64,000 nt of DNA from assembly GCA_002633005.1 (NCBI GenBank), contig NMRA01000277.1, positions 478,144-542,143 on the forward strand, written 5' to 3'. The notes under the pieces were generated by a model that did not search any database, was not told the DNA's origin, and worked only from the letters and a program-made list of their open reading frames with translations. Each line of letters starts with the position of its first letter. Position 1 is the first letter of the stretch. The position numbers were made by a program, and so were the translations under genes. Origin of the DNA: Phoronis australis (taxonomy: Eukaryota > Phoronida > Phoronidae). Shown here one piece after another: positions 14,701-26,030 of the stretch.

Positions 14701-17700
14701 TAACATACTTTATATATTACTTACATTGAACGTGATCCTCAAACAATGCAGTTTGGCCAGGAACTCCGTATCGGATGAACATCCCACCATCTGAGTGCGT
14801 AGAGTACGGCACGGCACAGAGCCATGTTTCAATTCCAGAACGCCCGCCTCGTAGAATGCTAAATGCTGATAGGCTTGCTGCTGTTCATCAATGTCTGAGA
14901 GGTCGGGTACCTGCAAGTAACACAGTTAGCTACAGTATGACCTAATTAGCTACAGTATGACCTAATTAGCTACAGTATGACCTAATTAGCTACAGTATGA
15001 CTTAATTAGCTACAGTATGACCTAATTAGCTACAGTATGACCTAATAATCTACTTCTGAACTGTACGGCGGGACTAAACATCTTAAGCGTGCAGAAGTTT
15101 TCAGAAAAACTTTGACACATTTCATTCAAAGCCCAGATATATTGCTTTCTTAGTTCTTTACGAGCTTTACTGCAATCAACTTGATAGCAGATAGATGGAT
15201 TCGGCTACTACTTTGGTTCCTAATGGAAGTTTGTTTTTCTTCAACGTTTGCATTCGTATCTTGACAGACTTTCATAAACTTTGAAGCAAATGACTTTGAG
15301 GGATGACAACACTTTCACAGTTTGGATGGGTTTAATTTATTCTGTGCCATCCATTTTTTATGATACAATTAAACACACCTAGAAGCAAACTGTTTGCAGT
15401 GCAGTCCTGGGTGCATTTCAATGCTCCACAGTGCTCTTGTTAATGAAACAGTGCTCAACATAGCATTGAAGACCTTAAAATAAATTATCCATTCTTCGCA
15501 GTACGTAATACCTCACGAGCCGAAACAAAGGAGTCATCATCACTCGACTCAGATAGTGCTACAGACCGCCACCGTGTGCGCTCCTTCTCATATCGTAGGT
15601 TCATTTCTTGCAGGGTGGCTACAGCCGTATCCACGACGACGTTGCTCTGAAACAGCACATAACAAATCAGTACGCGTATCCAAAATCCTGCAATTTCTTT
15701 ATCTCCACCCTGGGCAGTTGTCGATTTCACCTAGGAACGTTAAGGACAGGTGCAAGGAAATTGATTGCTGCTCATTTGCAGATGGTGCTCAATCTTAATG
15801 TAAGTGTTTGGTGTTCAAATATGACTCGCAAACTTTTATGAAAATTGGACATTTTACATCACATTGCCATGAATCACTGGTCATCATAAAAGACCCATCA
15901 TGCAATGGCTGAAGAAAAGGGTCTTCCTGTTTGCCAGCTCGCAATCCCAAAATTTGTGCACAGGAATCTCGTGAGATGGATAAAGAGGAAGTACAACATG
16001 TGGCCCTTGACTGTCCAATGCTGCCACCTGCACTCAGGTTTGGCAGTTAGCGTAACCATTTCATTTGTGGTGCAAGACAAGACGCAGATACACTCACCCC
16101 AATATAAAACTAAAGTACATTTCGCTATTAAACACCAGCGAGTTTTTGGAAAGCAAAATATTTGAATTGATTTTCTAGACGTGTAAGTTTAAGAATTTGA
16201 CCTTCCAAATACCTGTTCTCCACCTGCTTTAACAACAAATTTTTAGCTTGTAGATTAACTCGCACAAACTGTTACCAGGCAACAAAATGTGTCAACAAGT
16301 AACCAGTAAGAGGTGATTACACCAAGGTAACACCAACAGCAACTCACTCTATTCTTGTTTGATACACTACGGCAATAATACCTTATAGTAGAATTTTCTT
16401 TTAAAAATTTAGGAAATTGACCATTAAGCGACAGAGGTTTTCGGATGTCGACTTTCGAAAACTTCTGCCGTTTAATGGTCAATTTCCTGGACTTTTAGAA
16501 GAAAATTCTACTGTAATCCCATCATGTAATCTTGACGAAATTGTCCAGTACCAATAACACTTCCTTATAATTTTTTTCACTACCACACAGAAACCAACCA
16601 GATGAAGGTCATTAAATCCCGGAGTTTTTTTTACGACTTGTACCAGGGATTCGTGAGTCTTTTAGGTGGGGTTTTGCAAATATTCAAGATTACAGCCGCG
16701 AAACAATGCAGGATTGCCTGCGTTCAAAAGCTCGTACTACAAACCTCACACGTCCTGTGTCAACCATTAAACACTGCAATTTTTCTTCAGATCCAAAACT
16801 CTTACAAAGCACAACTGAGTGTTTGCACAGCTCAACTTTCATGACTATAAACTAATATGCCTCAACCTCACTAGGAACCTACATGTATGCTTCAGTGACT
16901 TTGACTTACTTGCATCTGATTTTTGTATTCGGTCATTAACAGCTCCATATCATAGGCAGAATTTAACAGTCCCTCCAACAGTGTCCTCAGCGCCATGTCC
17001 TGACTAGACTGGGAGACATAGACAAGATAAATAAGTTACGAGGAGATTTGTCTCTGTTTAGCTGTCAAGTCTTTCAATGTTCAATTCTCAATTGAAGCAT
17101 TTAGGGGTATAAAAATATAATTATACTAAATAATCCAATCACGAATTGCAGCCAACTAAACTGACAACTCAAGTAACGGCAATTTTAGGCTTGGCCAGCT
17201 CCAATAAACTCTGTGCATTTTCTAATTGCCAGTGATGTTTTTTTAACGCTTTTGTTGGCAGTGGGTATTAGGTTGCTGCATTTATTTCACGCATTTTTGA
17301 AATTGAGAAAATGTGATTTCATTTTTTAAGCTTACTATTTGTTAATAAACCATAAAATTTAAAAAACCAACAACATCTCATACGAAGTAGAAAAAGAGGT
17401 TTTTAATGCCAGTTTTAAGTTCGGTGAGCAGTATTTTACGAGCAGAACAAAGGTTCTGTAGGCTGAAGATAATGCCACACATGTCTCAGGAGAGTACGAG
17501 AGAGCAATACATACACAGCAATTCAATGTTAGTAGTAGATGACACTACAGTGAACACTCATCTGGTACATACCGAATAAAATCCCTCATCCTCATTAAAA
17601 TCGTCTTCGTGTACAAGCCTACCCTTGGCCACTTCCCAGTAGTTGATAGCACTTTGTAGGTTGTCCAGTCCTGCAAAATGAAAAACAATGGTGACAGCCT

Positions 17701-20700
17701 GTAGGTTGTTGAGACCTGCAGAATGACGAAGGCAGAATACAGGTTGTTGATGATAGGTACTCCTGGCACAGAGTAAGTTCTCAAGTTCTTCAAAAGAAAA
17801 AAACAAAATGGTGGACAAGTGAGGAAGAATACTACACCTAGATAATAAAGAGTTAATGATTGAATAAAATAAAACTGTTGATGTTACATAACTATTAGCA
17901 CAGCAGTGCACAGTAAGTGCCCCAAGAATCCACAGCATTGTGGGTAAATGCCGACGAATCAGCAAGGGTGCTGAATGTGGTTTTTGCTGTGTCGGTGTCC
18001 TGTGTAGTGTCCAGGCATTATTTTGACAGTTTACTTGCTCTTGTGTAGAGACAACACAGTGACTTGCACTGCAGAGATAAACAATCAAGAAGAGGAACGA
18101 GGCATGATAAAACATTCCTCACTTCTCTGACTCAACTTGGACGCGTCCTTGTGGCCATACTGTATATTTCAAAAACATAAGGCCTTTTTTTTACACCTGC
18201 AAATGAAGAGTGGTGATTTCAGCGCACCGGGATCACAGATTCAATTAACAAAGCATGAGACTGCAGGACTTCTAATTACAAGACCTTAGGACCAATGATT
18301 TGCTCAAAGACATTCATCAAAACAAAGCAGTAATAAAGAAGATTGACAAGTTNGCATGCAATGCCTGAAGAAAAGGGTCTTCCTGTTTGCCAGCTCGCAA
18401 TCCCAAAATTTGTGCACAGGAATCTCGTGAGATGGATAAAGAGGAAGTACAACATGTGGATCTTGACTGTCCAATGCCGCCACTCTGGTTTGGCAGTTAG
18501 CGCATCCATTTCAGTTGTGGTGCAAGGCAAGACGCAGATACACTCGCTCCAACAAAAAACTAACTTAAGGTACATTTCGCTGTTAAACACCAGCAATTTT
18601 TTGGAAAGCAAAATATTTGAATTGATTTTCCAGATGTGTAAGTTTGAGAATTTGACCTTCCAGATACCTGTTCTCCATCTGCTTTAACAACAAATTTTTA
18701 GCTTGTAGATTAACTCGTACAAACTGCTACAAAGCACCAATATTTGTCAACAAGTAACCAGTAAGAGGTGATTACATCAAGGTAACATCAACAGCAATTC
18801 ACTCTATTCTTGTTTGATACACTACGGCAATAATACCTTATAGTAGAATTTTCTTTTAAAAATTTAGGAAATTGACCATTAAGCGACAGAGGTTTTCGAA
18901 TGTCGACTTTCGAAAGCTTCTGCCGTTTAATGGTCAATTTCCTGGACTTTTAGAAGAAAATTCTACTGTAATCCCACCATGTAATCCTGACGAAATTGTC
19001 CAGTACCAATAACACCTCCTTATAATTTTTTTTCACTACCACACAGAAACCAACCAGATGAAGGTCATTAAATCCCAGGAGTTTCTTTTTACGATTGGTA
19101 CCAGGGATTCGTGGGTTTTTTAGGTGGGGTTTTGCAAATATTCAAGATTACAGCCGCGAAACAATGCAGGATTGCCTGCGTTCAAAAGCTCGTACTACAA
19201 ACCTCACATGTCCTGTGTCAATCATTAAACACTCTGCAATTTTTCTTCAGATCCAAAACTCTTACAAAGCACAACTGAGTGTTTGCACAAATCAACTTTC
19301 ATGACTATAAACTAATATGCCCCAACCTCACTAGGAACCTACATGTATGCTTCAGTGACTTTGACTTACTTGCATCTGATTTTTGTATTCGGTCATTAAC
19401 AGCTCCATATCATAGGCAGAATTTAACAGTCCCTCCAACAGTGTCCTCAGAGCCATGTCCTGACTAGACTGTGAGACATAGACAAGATAAATAAGTTACG
19501 GGGAACTTTATCTCTGTTTAGCTGTCAAGTCTTTCAATGTTCAATTCTCAATTGAAGCATTTAGGGGTATAAAAATATAATTATACTAAATAATCCAATC
19601 ACGAATTGCAGCCAACTAAACTGACAAATCAAGTCACGTCAATGTGAACATGCGTGTGCGCAATTTTAGGGTTGGCCAGCTCCAATAAACTCTGAGCATT
19701 TTCTAATTGCCAGTGATGTTGACGCTTTTGTTGGCAGTGGGTATTAGGTTGCTGAATTTATTTCACGCATTTTTGAAATTGAGGAAATGTGATTTCCTTT
19801 TTTTAAGCTTACTATTTGTTAATAAACCATAAAATTTAAAAAACCAACAACATCTCATACGAAGTAGAAAAAGAGGTTTTTAATGCCAGTTTTAAGTTCG
19901 GTGAGCAGTATTTTACGAGCAGAACAAAGGTTCTGTAGGCTGAAGATAATGCTACACATGTCTCAGGAGAGTACGAGAGAGCAATACATACACAGCAATT
20001 CAATGTTAGTAGTAGATGACACTACAGTGAACACTCATCTGGTACATACCGAATAAAATCCCTCATCTTCATTAAAATCGTCTTCGTGTACAAGCCTACC
20101 CTTGGCCACTTCCCAGTAGTTGATAGCACTTTGTAGGTTGTCCAGTCCTGCAAAATGAAAAACAATGGTGACAGCCTGTAGGTTGTTGAGACCTGCAGAA
20201 TGACGAAGGCAGAATACAGGTTGTTGATGATAGGTACTCCTGGCACAGAGTAAGTTCTCAAGTTCTTCAAAAGAAAAAAACAAAATGGTGGACAAGTGAG
20301 GAAGAATACTACACCTAGATAATAAAGAGTTAATGATTGAATAAAATAAAACTGTTGATGTTACATAACTATTAGCACAGCAGTGCACAGTAAGTGCCCC
20401 AAGAATCCACAGCATTGTGGGTAAATGCCGACGAATCACCAAGGGTGCTGAATGTGGTTTTTGCTGTGTCGGTGTCCTGTGTAGTGTCCAGGCATTATTT
20501 TGACAGTTTACTTGCTCTTGTGTAGAGACAACACAGTGACTTGCACTGCAGAGATAAACAATCAAGAAGAGGAACGAGGCATGATAAAACATTCCTCACT
20601 TCTCTGACTCAACTTGGACACGTCCTTGTGGCCATACTGTATATTTCAAAAACATAAGGCCTTTTTTTTACACCTGCAAATGAAGAGTGGTGATTTCAGC

Positions 20701-22537
20701 GCACCGGGATAACAGATTCAATTAACAAAGCATGAGACTGCAGGACTTCTAATTACAAGACCTTAGGACCAATGATTTGCTCAAAGACATTCATCAAAAC
20801 AAAGCAGTAATAAAGAAGATTGACAAGTTTCATTACTCATCCCAGGATCTTTGGACGAGCAACCTGCCCTGATAATGTCAACCTGCACAAAATGGCACTG
20901 CAAAAAATAGGCAATACTAACCATAAGAAATTAAATTTGCCACCGTTTGCCAAAAATTGGCAAGTTTTCAACAGTCACGAAATGACTATGGAACTTCTGT
21001 TTGCAGAAAAATATTACGGTGGAAAATGTGTGGATGTATGGAAAAACAGAAAACATCAATTTGTATTTTGTAATAATTCCAGTTCAGTTTTACCGCTTGT
21101 TTAAACTGTCTGTGAGTATGACTGAAAAAGAATTCACAAACAAAAAACAAAGCAACTTGGATGATCGTACCGTACTGACAGATTTCATGAGCACCCATCT
21201 TGGCCATGTCGTGGGTGCGCACTGTTATCGTCGAGGCGACAGAAATGGAGTCGTCAGCGGCGATGATAGTGTTGTCGCGACTGGAAGCAGTGACATCCAG
21301 GCACTGTGGACTGACGCTGCGTCGTTGCGACATCAGAGGAATGTCTGAAATAGTGGCTAGGGATGATATGTGGGTTTGGTCAAGTCTAAACTGACTATGG
21401 ACAACATCCAGTCACAATTTGGTTGACTTGTACATTGGGACCTCTACAAGTTGCAAAGGCTTGCAAGGGGATCAAATATGATGAAATTAAAAGATGGCAG
21501 ACATCAATTTCATGGAACTGACGAAAGAGTTAACGCAGAACGTCAGTCTTACACTCCCACATAACAATAACAAGAGCTTCAGCCAAGTAACTATAAGTAG
21601 ATCACAGTCTAGAAATGGTTAATAAAAATCATCTCATGTAACTAGCAGTTATAAGCATATTCGCAGACTTTGAGCTTTTGCTAAAGTGAGATTTAATTAT
21701 TTCTGACTTAATGTAGTTGTGTGGAGTATAAGGCCAAATTTCTGTCTGAAGTTTCAAGCCACTTTTTATGAAAAAACCTCAGGTGTACAATGCTAAATGG
21801 ATCTTCCAAACATGAGTGATCTTGGTGTAAACGACTGCCAAAGGTGATTTTGTTCACCGTTTGCCATCGAAGTTTTGACCGAATGAATCAATGCCAGGTC
21901 TCTTAATATATTTCTTTCTAATAGACTCTGCTACGCGCATTTCAAAGGATGCTGCCACTCCTAAGCAGCCAGTCTGCGATTACCAAACTTGTCAAAATTG
22001 GGGTGCTGAAAACATCAGGTATCCCAATGGTGTTCAGCACTAGAGAACAGGGAGATAACTCTACAGCAGCAGGTGAATTGAATAGTATATAGAGGATGAA
22101 TCTGGAAGATATCTGAAATTGCAGCTTCTATTACAGCACAGGTCTAAACCACCCAATGACTCCTAGACAAGCAGTGCTTACCTGTCGATCAAACAACTGG
22201 TTAACAATGGGTCCGCGACTTATTGCCGACGGGCAGGACAAAAATTAGTAACCAGCGCTGTAGAAGTTTTACAGGGATTTGAACAAAACAATACAGACTG
22301 TCCAGATCTTACCGAACACTGACCCTCACCTCCATTGTGAAAAGGTTGTGGAGCACTTCCTGGAATGACATACATGCGTCGACTGTCCGAGACGTTCACC
22401 ACCTCCTCATCGGGAAGGTCGCGCCAAGGTCGTTTGTTTCGGCGCCGTCTAAAATATGCTGCCAAAAGACCTATCAGGGAGACCCCCACAGTGACACCAA
22501 TAATGGTCGCCTTGATTGGGGCAGTGAACTCAGGCAT
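8793..22537 (-). CDS. MIGA: Mitoguardin (MIGA/FAM73) homologue, 11 coding exons
   Basis: Mitoguardins sit in the outer mitochondrial membrane, promote mitochondrial fusion with MitoPLD/PLD6 and tether mitochondria to the ER through VAP (family knowledge). Exons, read high to low: 22537-22330, 21344-21171, 20147-20050, 19468-19370, 15646-15512, 14910-14725, 14165-14079, 12703-12605, 11349-11215, 10028-9858, 8939-8793. All junctions are GT-AG and phases match, giving about 512 residues ending in TGA. Residues 8-29 form a hydrophobic anchor followed by RRRRNKR. Residues about 226-238 are an acidic tract plus DSFVSARE, an FFAT-like VAP-binding motif. Family blocks seen include VPCRTLRTQMVGC, FLAKLHCLR, FYDIVLDFILMDAF, TAAWSVLKAKRR and SEHVTPVLAWGFLGP. 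The start is firm: ACCACCATGC context, an in-frame TAA upstream in the same exon, and an acceptor at 22555 implying a spliced 5' UTR. Human MIGA2 is somewhat longer, mostly N-terminally. Exons 3, 4 and 10 have extra copies (see duplicates). Confidence 0.93.
9280..10073. repeat. Direct duplication of about 396 bp across a single N
   Basis: Bases 9280-9677 and 9679-10073 are nearly identical, starting AATCAATATATGTG and ending TTTCCGACAG, separated by N9678. Differences are a few substitutions and small indels (for example CTAGGGACTCCTTC against AGGGACCCCATC). The block contains mitoguardin exon 10. Confidence 0.9.
9462..9632 (-). CDS. MIGA: Second copy of mitoguardin exon 10
   Basis: Copy of the 171-bp exon at 9858-10028, encoding the same 57 residues (ALSTAAWSVLKAKRR to MFFK). 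Both copies keep the CAACAG acceptor and GTGGGT donor. They lie in 398-bp and 395-bp blocks joined by one N at 9678. Unlike the exon 3-4 pair, this exon starts and ends in phase 0, so inclusion of both copies would keep frame and add 57 residues. The single-N junction points to an assembly duplicate rather than a biological one. Confidence 0.75.
11862..12350. repeat. Dispersed GTGGTGACCGCTT repeats
   Basis: GCGTGGTGACCGCTTCGTGG near 11880 recurs at about 12250 and 12307 with GGTGAGTGGCAAGGTTCCC. The last two form a tandem pair of roughly 55 bp. CATAATAAGGGTCACTT precedes two copies. Confidence 0.6.
12433..12616. repeat. 37-bp tandem repeat (5 units) over a splice donor
   Basis: Units start at 12433, 12470, 12507, 12544 and 12580: CAATCTGTCTGACAACAAGC then CTTACCCCTCTGCCACT. 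The last unit overlaps the 3' end and donor of mitoguardin exon 8, so the other units carry copies of that donor. Confidence 0.9.
13029..13475. mobile_element. hAT-like MITE with CAGGGCTTGGAA termini
   Basis: Starts CAGGGCTTGGAA and ends TTCCAAGCCCTG. GGTAAAT occurs on both sides (13022-13028 and 13475-13481). About 445 bp, GC-rich inside, no transposase. It lies between mitoguardin exons 7 and 8. A lone terminus, CAGGGCTTGGAA, recurs near 56713. Confidence 0.65.
14926..15046. repeat. 20-bp tandem repeat, six units
   Basis: TAGCTACAGTATGACCTAAT repeated about six times with one C/T change. It ends about 15 bp from the acceptor of mitoguardin exon 6, in the intron before that exon. Confidence 0.95.
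16386..16513. mobile_element. 128-bp fold-back element, TA-flanked
   Basis: Nearly the whole element is one hairpin with arms of about 60 bp, centred near 16450. Left end TAGTAGAATTTTCTTTTAAA, right end TTTTAGAAGAAAATTCTACTG, with TA on each side, as for Tc1/mariner-type insertions. It sits in a mitoguardin intron. Confidence 0.65.
16910..17008 (-). CDS. MIGA: Second copy of mitoguardin exon 4
   Basis: Copy of the 99-bp exon at 19370-19468. It encodes the same 33 residues (start SSQDMALRTLLEGLLNSAYD) and differs by one synonymous GCG/GCT change in an alanine codon. The acceptor reads CCCAG here and CACAG in the other copy; the donor GTAAGT is conserved. It travels with the exon 3 copy in the duplicated block. 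Confidence 0.75.
17573..17670 (-). CDS. MIGA: Second copy of mitoguardin exon 3
   Basis: Near-identical copy of the 98-bp exon at 20050-20147, with the same TTTTGCAG acceptor and GTATGT donor. I saw one exon difference, a synonymous GAG/GAA change. It lies in the first copy of a roughly 2.46-kb duplicated block whose halves meet at a single N at 18353. Reading both exon 3-4 copies in series would break frame: exon 4 ends in phase 0 and exon 3 begins in phase 1. Only one pair can be used in a normal transcript. An unmerged second haplotype is the simplest reading. Confidence 0.75.
18841..18968. mobile_element. Second copy of the 128-bp fold-back element
   Basis: The counterpart of the element at 16386 in the second 2.46-kb block. 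It is present because the block is duplicated, not through a separate insertion. Confidence 0.65.
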
Positions 22538-23510
22538 GGTGGTGTATGGTTAGGCTGAAAGAGAAAAATGATGCTGTGAATTCCTTGTAAAGACATTCCT
22601 ATTTCAGGAATGCACCAGCTTTTGAGACCAGTTGTACAGTTCTATACTGAAAAACCAAACAAAAAATACTGGCTAATCCAGCATTATTCATATCTACAAC
22701 TCATTCAATTATGACTTGCACCCAGGTCTGCAACAAGACAATAAACAAGCCCTGAATATCTTGTCTACTCTCTGGATACAATTTCCCCTCAGTGCTCCCC
22801 ACTAAAATATATATATAGTCAAGTCCACCGGTTCAAAAACAAAACATATCCCGAGCTTACCATACCATCTCTGTATGCGTACTGTAACAATTTTCAAAGC
22901 CAGGAATCCAACCATATTTATTGCATAACACATCTGTATACACACCCTCAAGCATGAACACACTTGAACAACAATCTAACTACATCTCATCTTTACAGCA
23001 CTTCTTAGTCAGGACAGCCTTCAAGAGGAAACCATATGTCAGAGAATGGTACTTTTTTCATTGGAAAAACCACAAACTATACGGCCTTTTGCGCAGAGGT
23101 AACAGATAAAGTTATTGATAACACTATGAAGTATTGAACAATGCGTATTCCACAAAACTAAGATGGCTGAAATCTGACTAGAGAGACATCCATACAGTAA
23201 TTTAAAGCATTACAGAGACATCTGGAGATGCCAATTGAAAATAATTGGCAAAATTTTTAAACCTTGGCCAACAGTTAAATGTCTGTCTTTTAGAGCTCTC
23301 GCAAAGTGTAAGACTGGAGTTTAAAGATGGCAGGTCAAACCGGTCCAACTTACGACAGATTTGAAATTGGTTTGTGGATGAGCTTTCGGTGAATCATATG
23401 AGCCTTTGTTAGTCACTCCCGAGGCAACTGCTCCCTAGTTAGCACGTTATGACATCATATCTCCTGGTGAGAGCAGTGTAAAAATGGCCAGATACGGATT
23501 TGGCAACCGT

Positions 23511-23775
23511 GACTTTGATGGTTCAATCAGTGTGCGCCATAATTTGCCGAAAAACTTGCAGTGTATGTAGGGCCTATGGGATGGCCACCGTCTCAGGCAA
23601 TGTTGGTTACAAGCAATAGCAACAACTGATCTCAAGGTAGGCTGCATTGCAGACAGAGACCACCGCCTCTGGCTGACCCCAATAGAGACAGTGAAGCTCC
23701 TATAGGAGCCTCATACACCGAAAGTTTTTCGGCAAATTATGCCTCACACTGATTAAACAATGGCAGTCATGTTGT
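23511..23775. repeat. Imperfect inverted repeat (fold-back element)
   Basis: GACTTTGATGGTTCAATCAG, then ATAATTTGCCGAAAAACTT near 23511-23558, is matched in inverse orientation at about 23722-23775. A third partial copy of the arm, GACTTTGATGGTTTCATCAG, lies near 24154. No coding content. Confidence 0.6.
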
Positions 23776-24331
23776 TATAAGTACCTTTTGTACATAGAGC
23801 TGAGGTCATCTTAGGAGGCAACTTGACGTCTTTAATTCCTTCCAACTCGAACAGATACTCCCGTAATCATTGAATTTTTTCTTCCAGCACTCCTTTGCTT
23901 AATTGCTCCCGATTGGTAACTGGCCATGTTTACACTGCATGCATTCCTATTTTACTGCATCTGACAGGAGCGTGCTCAGGGTTGAAAATGGCCAGTTGCC
24001 AATGTGGGCAACTGAACAAAGGACTGCTCTTAGAAAGTTTGATTATGGGGGTATTTCTTTGAGTTAGAAGGAACAAGGCATCGCCATCGACAGGCTCCTG
24101 GCCTTTGCTAACGCAAGGGTGTACCTCTATTTAAAAAAGGTACTTAAACCAAAATGACTTTGATGGTTTCATCAGTGTGAGGCATATATTTCTCAGAGAA
24201 GGCACTTACCGACGGGATACCGCCGATATAGCGGTCCCTGAGATTCAGAAAACCAGACAATCGCTGAATAACGGGCCCAACGCCGGCTTTACGACACTGA
24301 CTGTGAACATGCCGAACACAGACCATCCACA

Positions 24332-24405
24332 GGCGTCCTCAGCTTCTGATCGTCCTCAATAAACTATCTATATACTGTATTGGGGACGATCAGAAGCTGA
24401 GGACG
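24332..24405. repeat. 29-bp-arm hairpin
   Basis: GGCGTCCTCAGCTTCTGATC and the following CGTCCTCAAT pair with the inverted copy ending AGCTGAGGACGCC. I see one mismatch in 29 and a loop of about 18 bases. Confidence 0.8.
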
Positions 24406-24855
24406 CCAGTGTCTGTGACACCGTCACATCATGCTGATGCACAGCCGAGTTGGGCCAACAGGCCTTTTGCATGATAACTACATGTTATTATATCTATACC
24501 CACTTACCGTGGAGAAGATCCTTACCTTCTGAATCGCAAAATGTGTTGTAGTTGTATCTAAATGTTACATGACTGTGTTTTCTGTTCACACGAATCGAAA
24601 CCGTACGAAGATCTCCCTTGGCCCAAGTATATTTGTGTCGTCCTTGACCTTCTGCCTTAAAGGGTGACGTCTAGTGGCGAAATAATGAACCGATAGTATA
24701 TAGCCCAGTGCCGCCGCACCCCCAGCCCAAGGAGCAGTTGCCGGGCGTCACAAGATGGTTACTCATACGGTTGGGTTATATGAACGTGAAGAGCACAATT
24801 CGTACATCCTAGAAAAAAAAGTAAAATATACATGAAAATTTAATACGGGTTCAGT

Positions 24856-24918
24856 GGCGGATCTACGTTTTCAGCAAGGGGGCCCCCCGGCTTTAGTTGC
24901 TGAAAACGTAGATCCGCC
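24856..24918. repeat. Perfect 22-bp-arm hairpin
   Basis: Arms 24856-24877 and 24897-24918 are exact reverse complements, starting GGCGGATCTACGTTTTC, around a G/C-rich loop. It looks like a minimal form of the GGCGGATC fold-back elements. Confidence 0.8.
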
Positions 24919-25216
24919 GGGGTTTAGATTCCCACCAAGGTCGAATCCTAGGCGCGTGGCGCCGAGCGGGGGAGGTCAGGAGGGGGGTTTCCCCTCCCGT
25001 GTAAGACATTTTTTTGTTTTTGTAGCCAAATAGTGAAATTTCCATGCATCCTGGTAAGTTTCTGGCACTTAACTTGTCTCTGGTGTTTTTCTTAAGATAA
25101 TTAATTAACTTCTGGATTTCGTCACATGAACTTGGCTCATAAGTTTCGTGAAACCATATTGTGCACATCAGGTTATGAGTCACGCCACCAGCAAAAATTT
25201 CTGTTGGAACATCTGC

Positions 25217-25272
25217 TCACACACACCTTTTTTAGCATACGAAAATTCGTATACGAAAAAGTGTGGTGTGTA
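25217..25272. repeat. AT-rich hairpin
   Basis: CACACACCTTTTTTAGCATA and the following CGAA pair roughly with TTCGTATACGAAAAAGTGTG and GTGTGT. Imperfect arms of about 25 bp. Confidence 0.5.
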
Positions 25273-25649
25273 TGCATGGGTTAAGACAATTTCCAAATGT
25301 TTAAGAGCATAATTAAGGAGCACCGACGGGGCGTGAAAACTTGAATATCAGATGATCGCATAACAGCAGCCTAAAGTTGTTTAAGAACGAAGACCTGTAC
25401 TGTTAGTCCGGAAATGTCATGTGTTCTGTCTCGTTACGAGAAAAACTGGCGGCGAACGATGGTGCTCTCAACTCATAGTCCATTATCAAAAGCGACAATA
25501 AATAATTAGGTATCACTTTATTAAGCTGAACTTACGTTGACAACAATTGAAAAACGTCAAATCTATCAGGAAACAAATCATCTGAAAACAGTTTCACGAA
25601 ACCGAAACATCCTGTGCACAGTGGTGAAAAGATACACTCATTGCAGAGG

Positions 25650-26030
25650 GACCAGATGTACACTGAGAGTACACAAAAAGCTGACCTGGTCCGTCACGAG
25701 ACCAAGAGTACACCTGTGTGCTTATTATCCCTATACAAAATTGTCGACCTGTCGCGGGATCAAACAGTACTGGCTGAGATAAATAGTTTTACAAAGCACA
25801 CTTTGGTAAAAAAATCACAAGACTAGTTCGCCGAGGGACCAGAAGTACACTGAAACTCAACATCTACACAAATCAAGCTGGCCTGGTCCGTCGCGAGACC
25901 TAAAGTTTACTATGCAAAAAATTTTGAATTGAAAACTTCTCTCTAAANCACTGAACAAATGATATCGCAGAAGACGTGGTGGGTTGGTTGCAGACGTTTC
26001 GACCTGGTCCGGCGCCAGGTCTTTATCATT
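25650..26030. repeat. Degenerate CTGGTCCGTCGCGAGACC repeats
   Basis: CTGACCTGGTCCGTCACGAG, TCGACCTGTCGCGGGATC, TTCGCCGAGGGACC, CTGGCCTGGTCCGTCGCGAG and CGACCTGGTCCGGCGCCAGG recur every 70-120 bp, most followed by AAGAGTACAC-like sequence. An N lies at 25948. Confidence 0.55.

Larger units (their letters stand above)
15898..20829. repeat. Direct duplication of about 2.46 kb across a single N
   Basis: Bases about 15898-18352 and 18354-20829 match along their length, starting near CATGCAATG and ending AAGATTGACAAGTT, separated by N18353. Scattered substitutions and short indels separate them, including about 20 bp extra near 19640 in the second copy. Each copy holds mitoguardin exons 3 and 4 and one 128-bp fold-back element. 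Confidence 0.9.

Noticed and set aside
15905-18687. MAEEKGLPVCQLAIPKFVHR plus-strand frame, present twice
   Set aside because: Intronic in mitoguardin, duplicated with the block, broken in the second copy by small changes, and no family recognised.
17558-20592. Two 185-codon minus frames starting MFYHASFLFLIVYL
   Set aside because: They read through the acceptor of mitoguardin exon 3; only the last 33 codons are real exon, and the two copies reflect the duplicated block.
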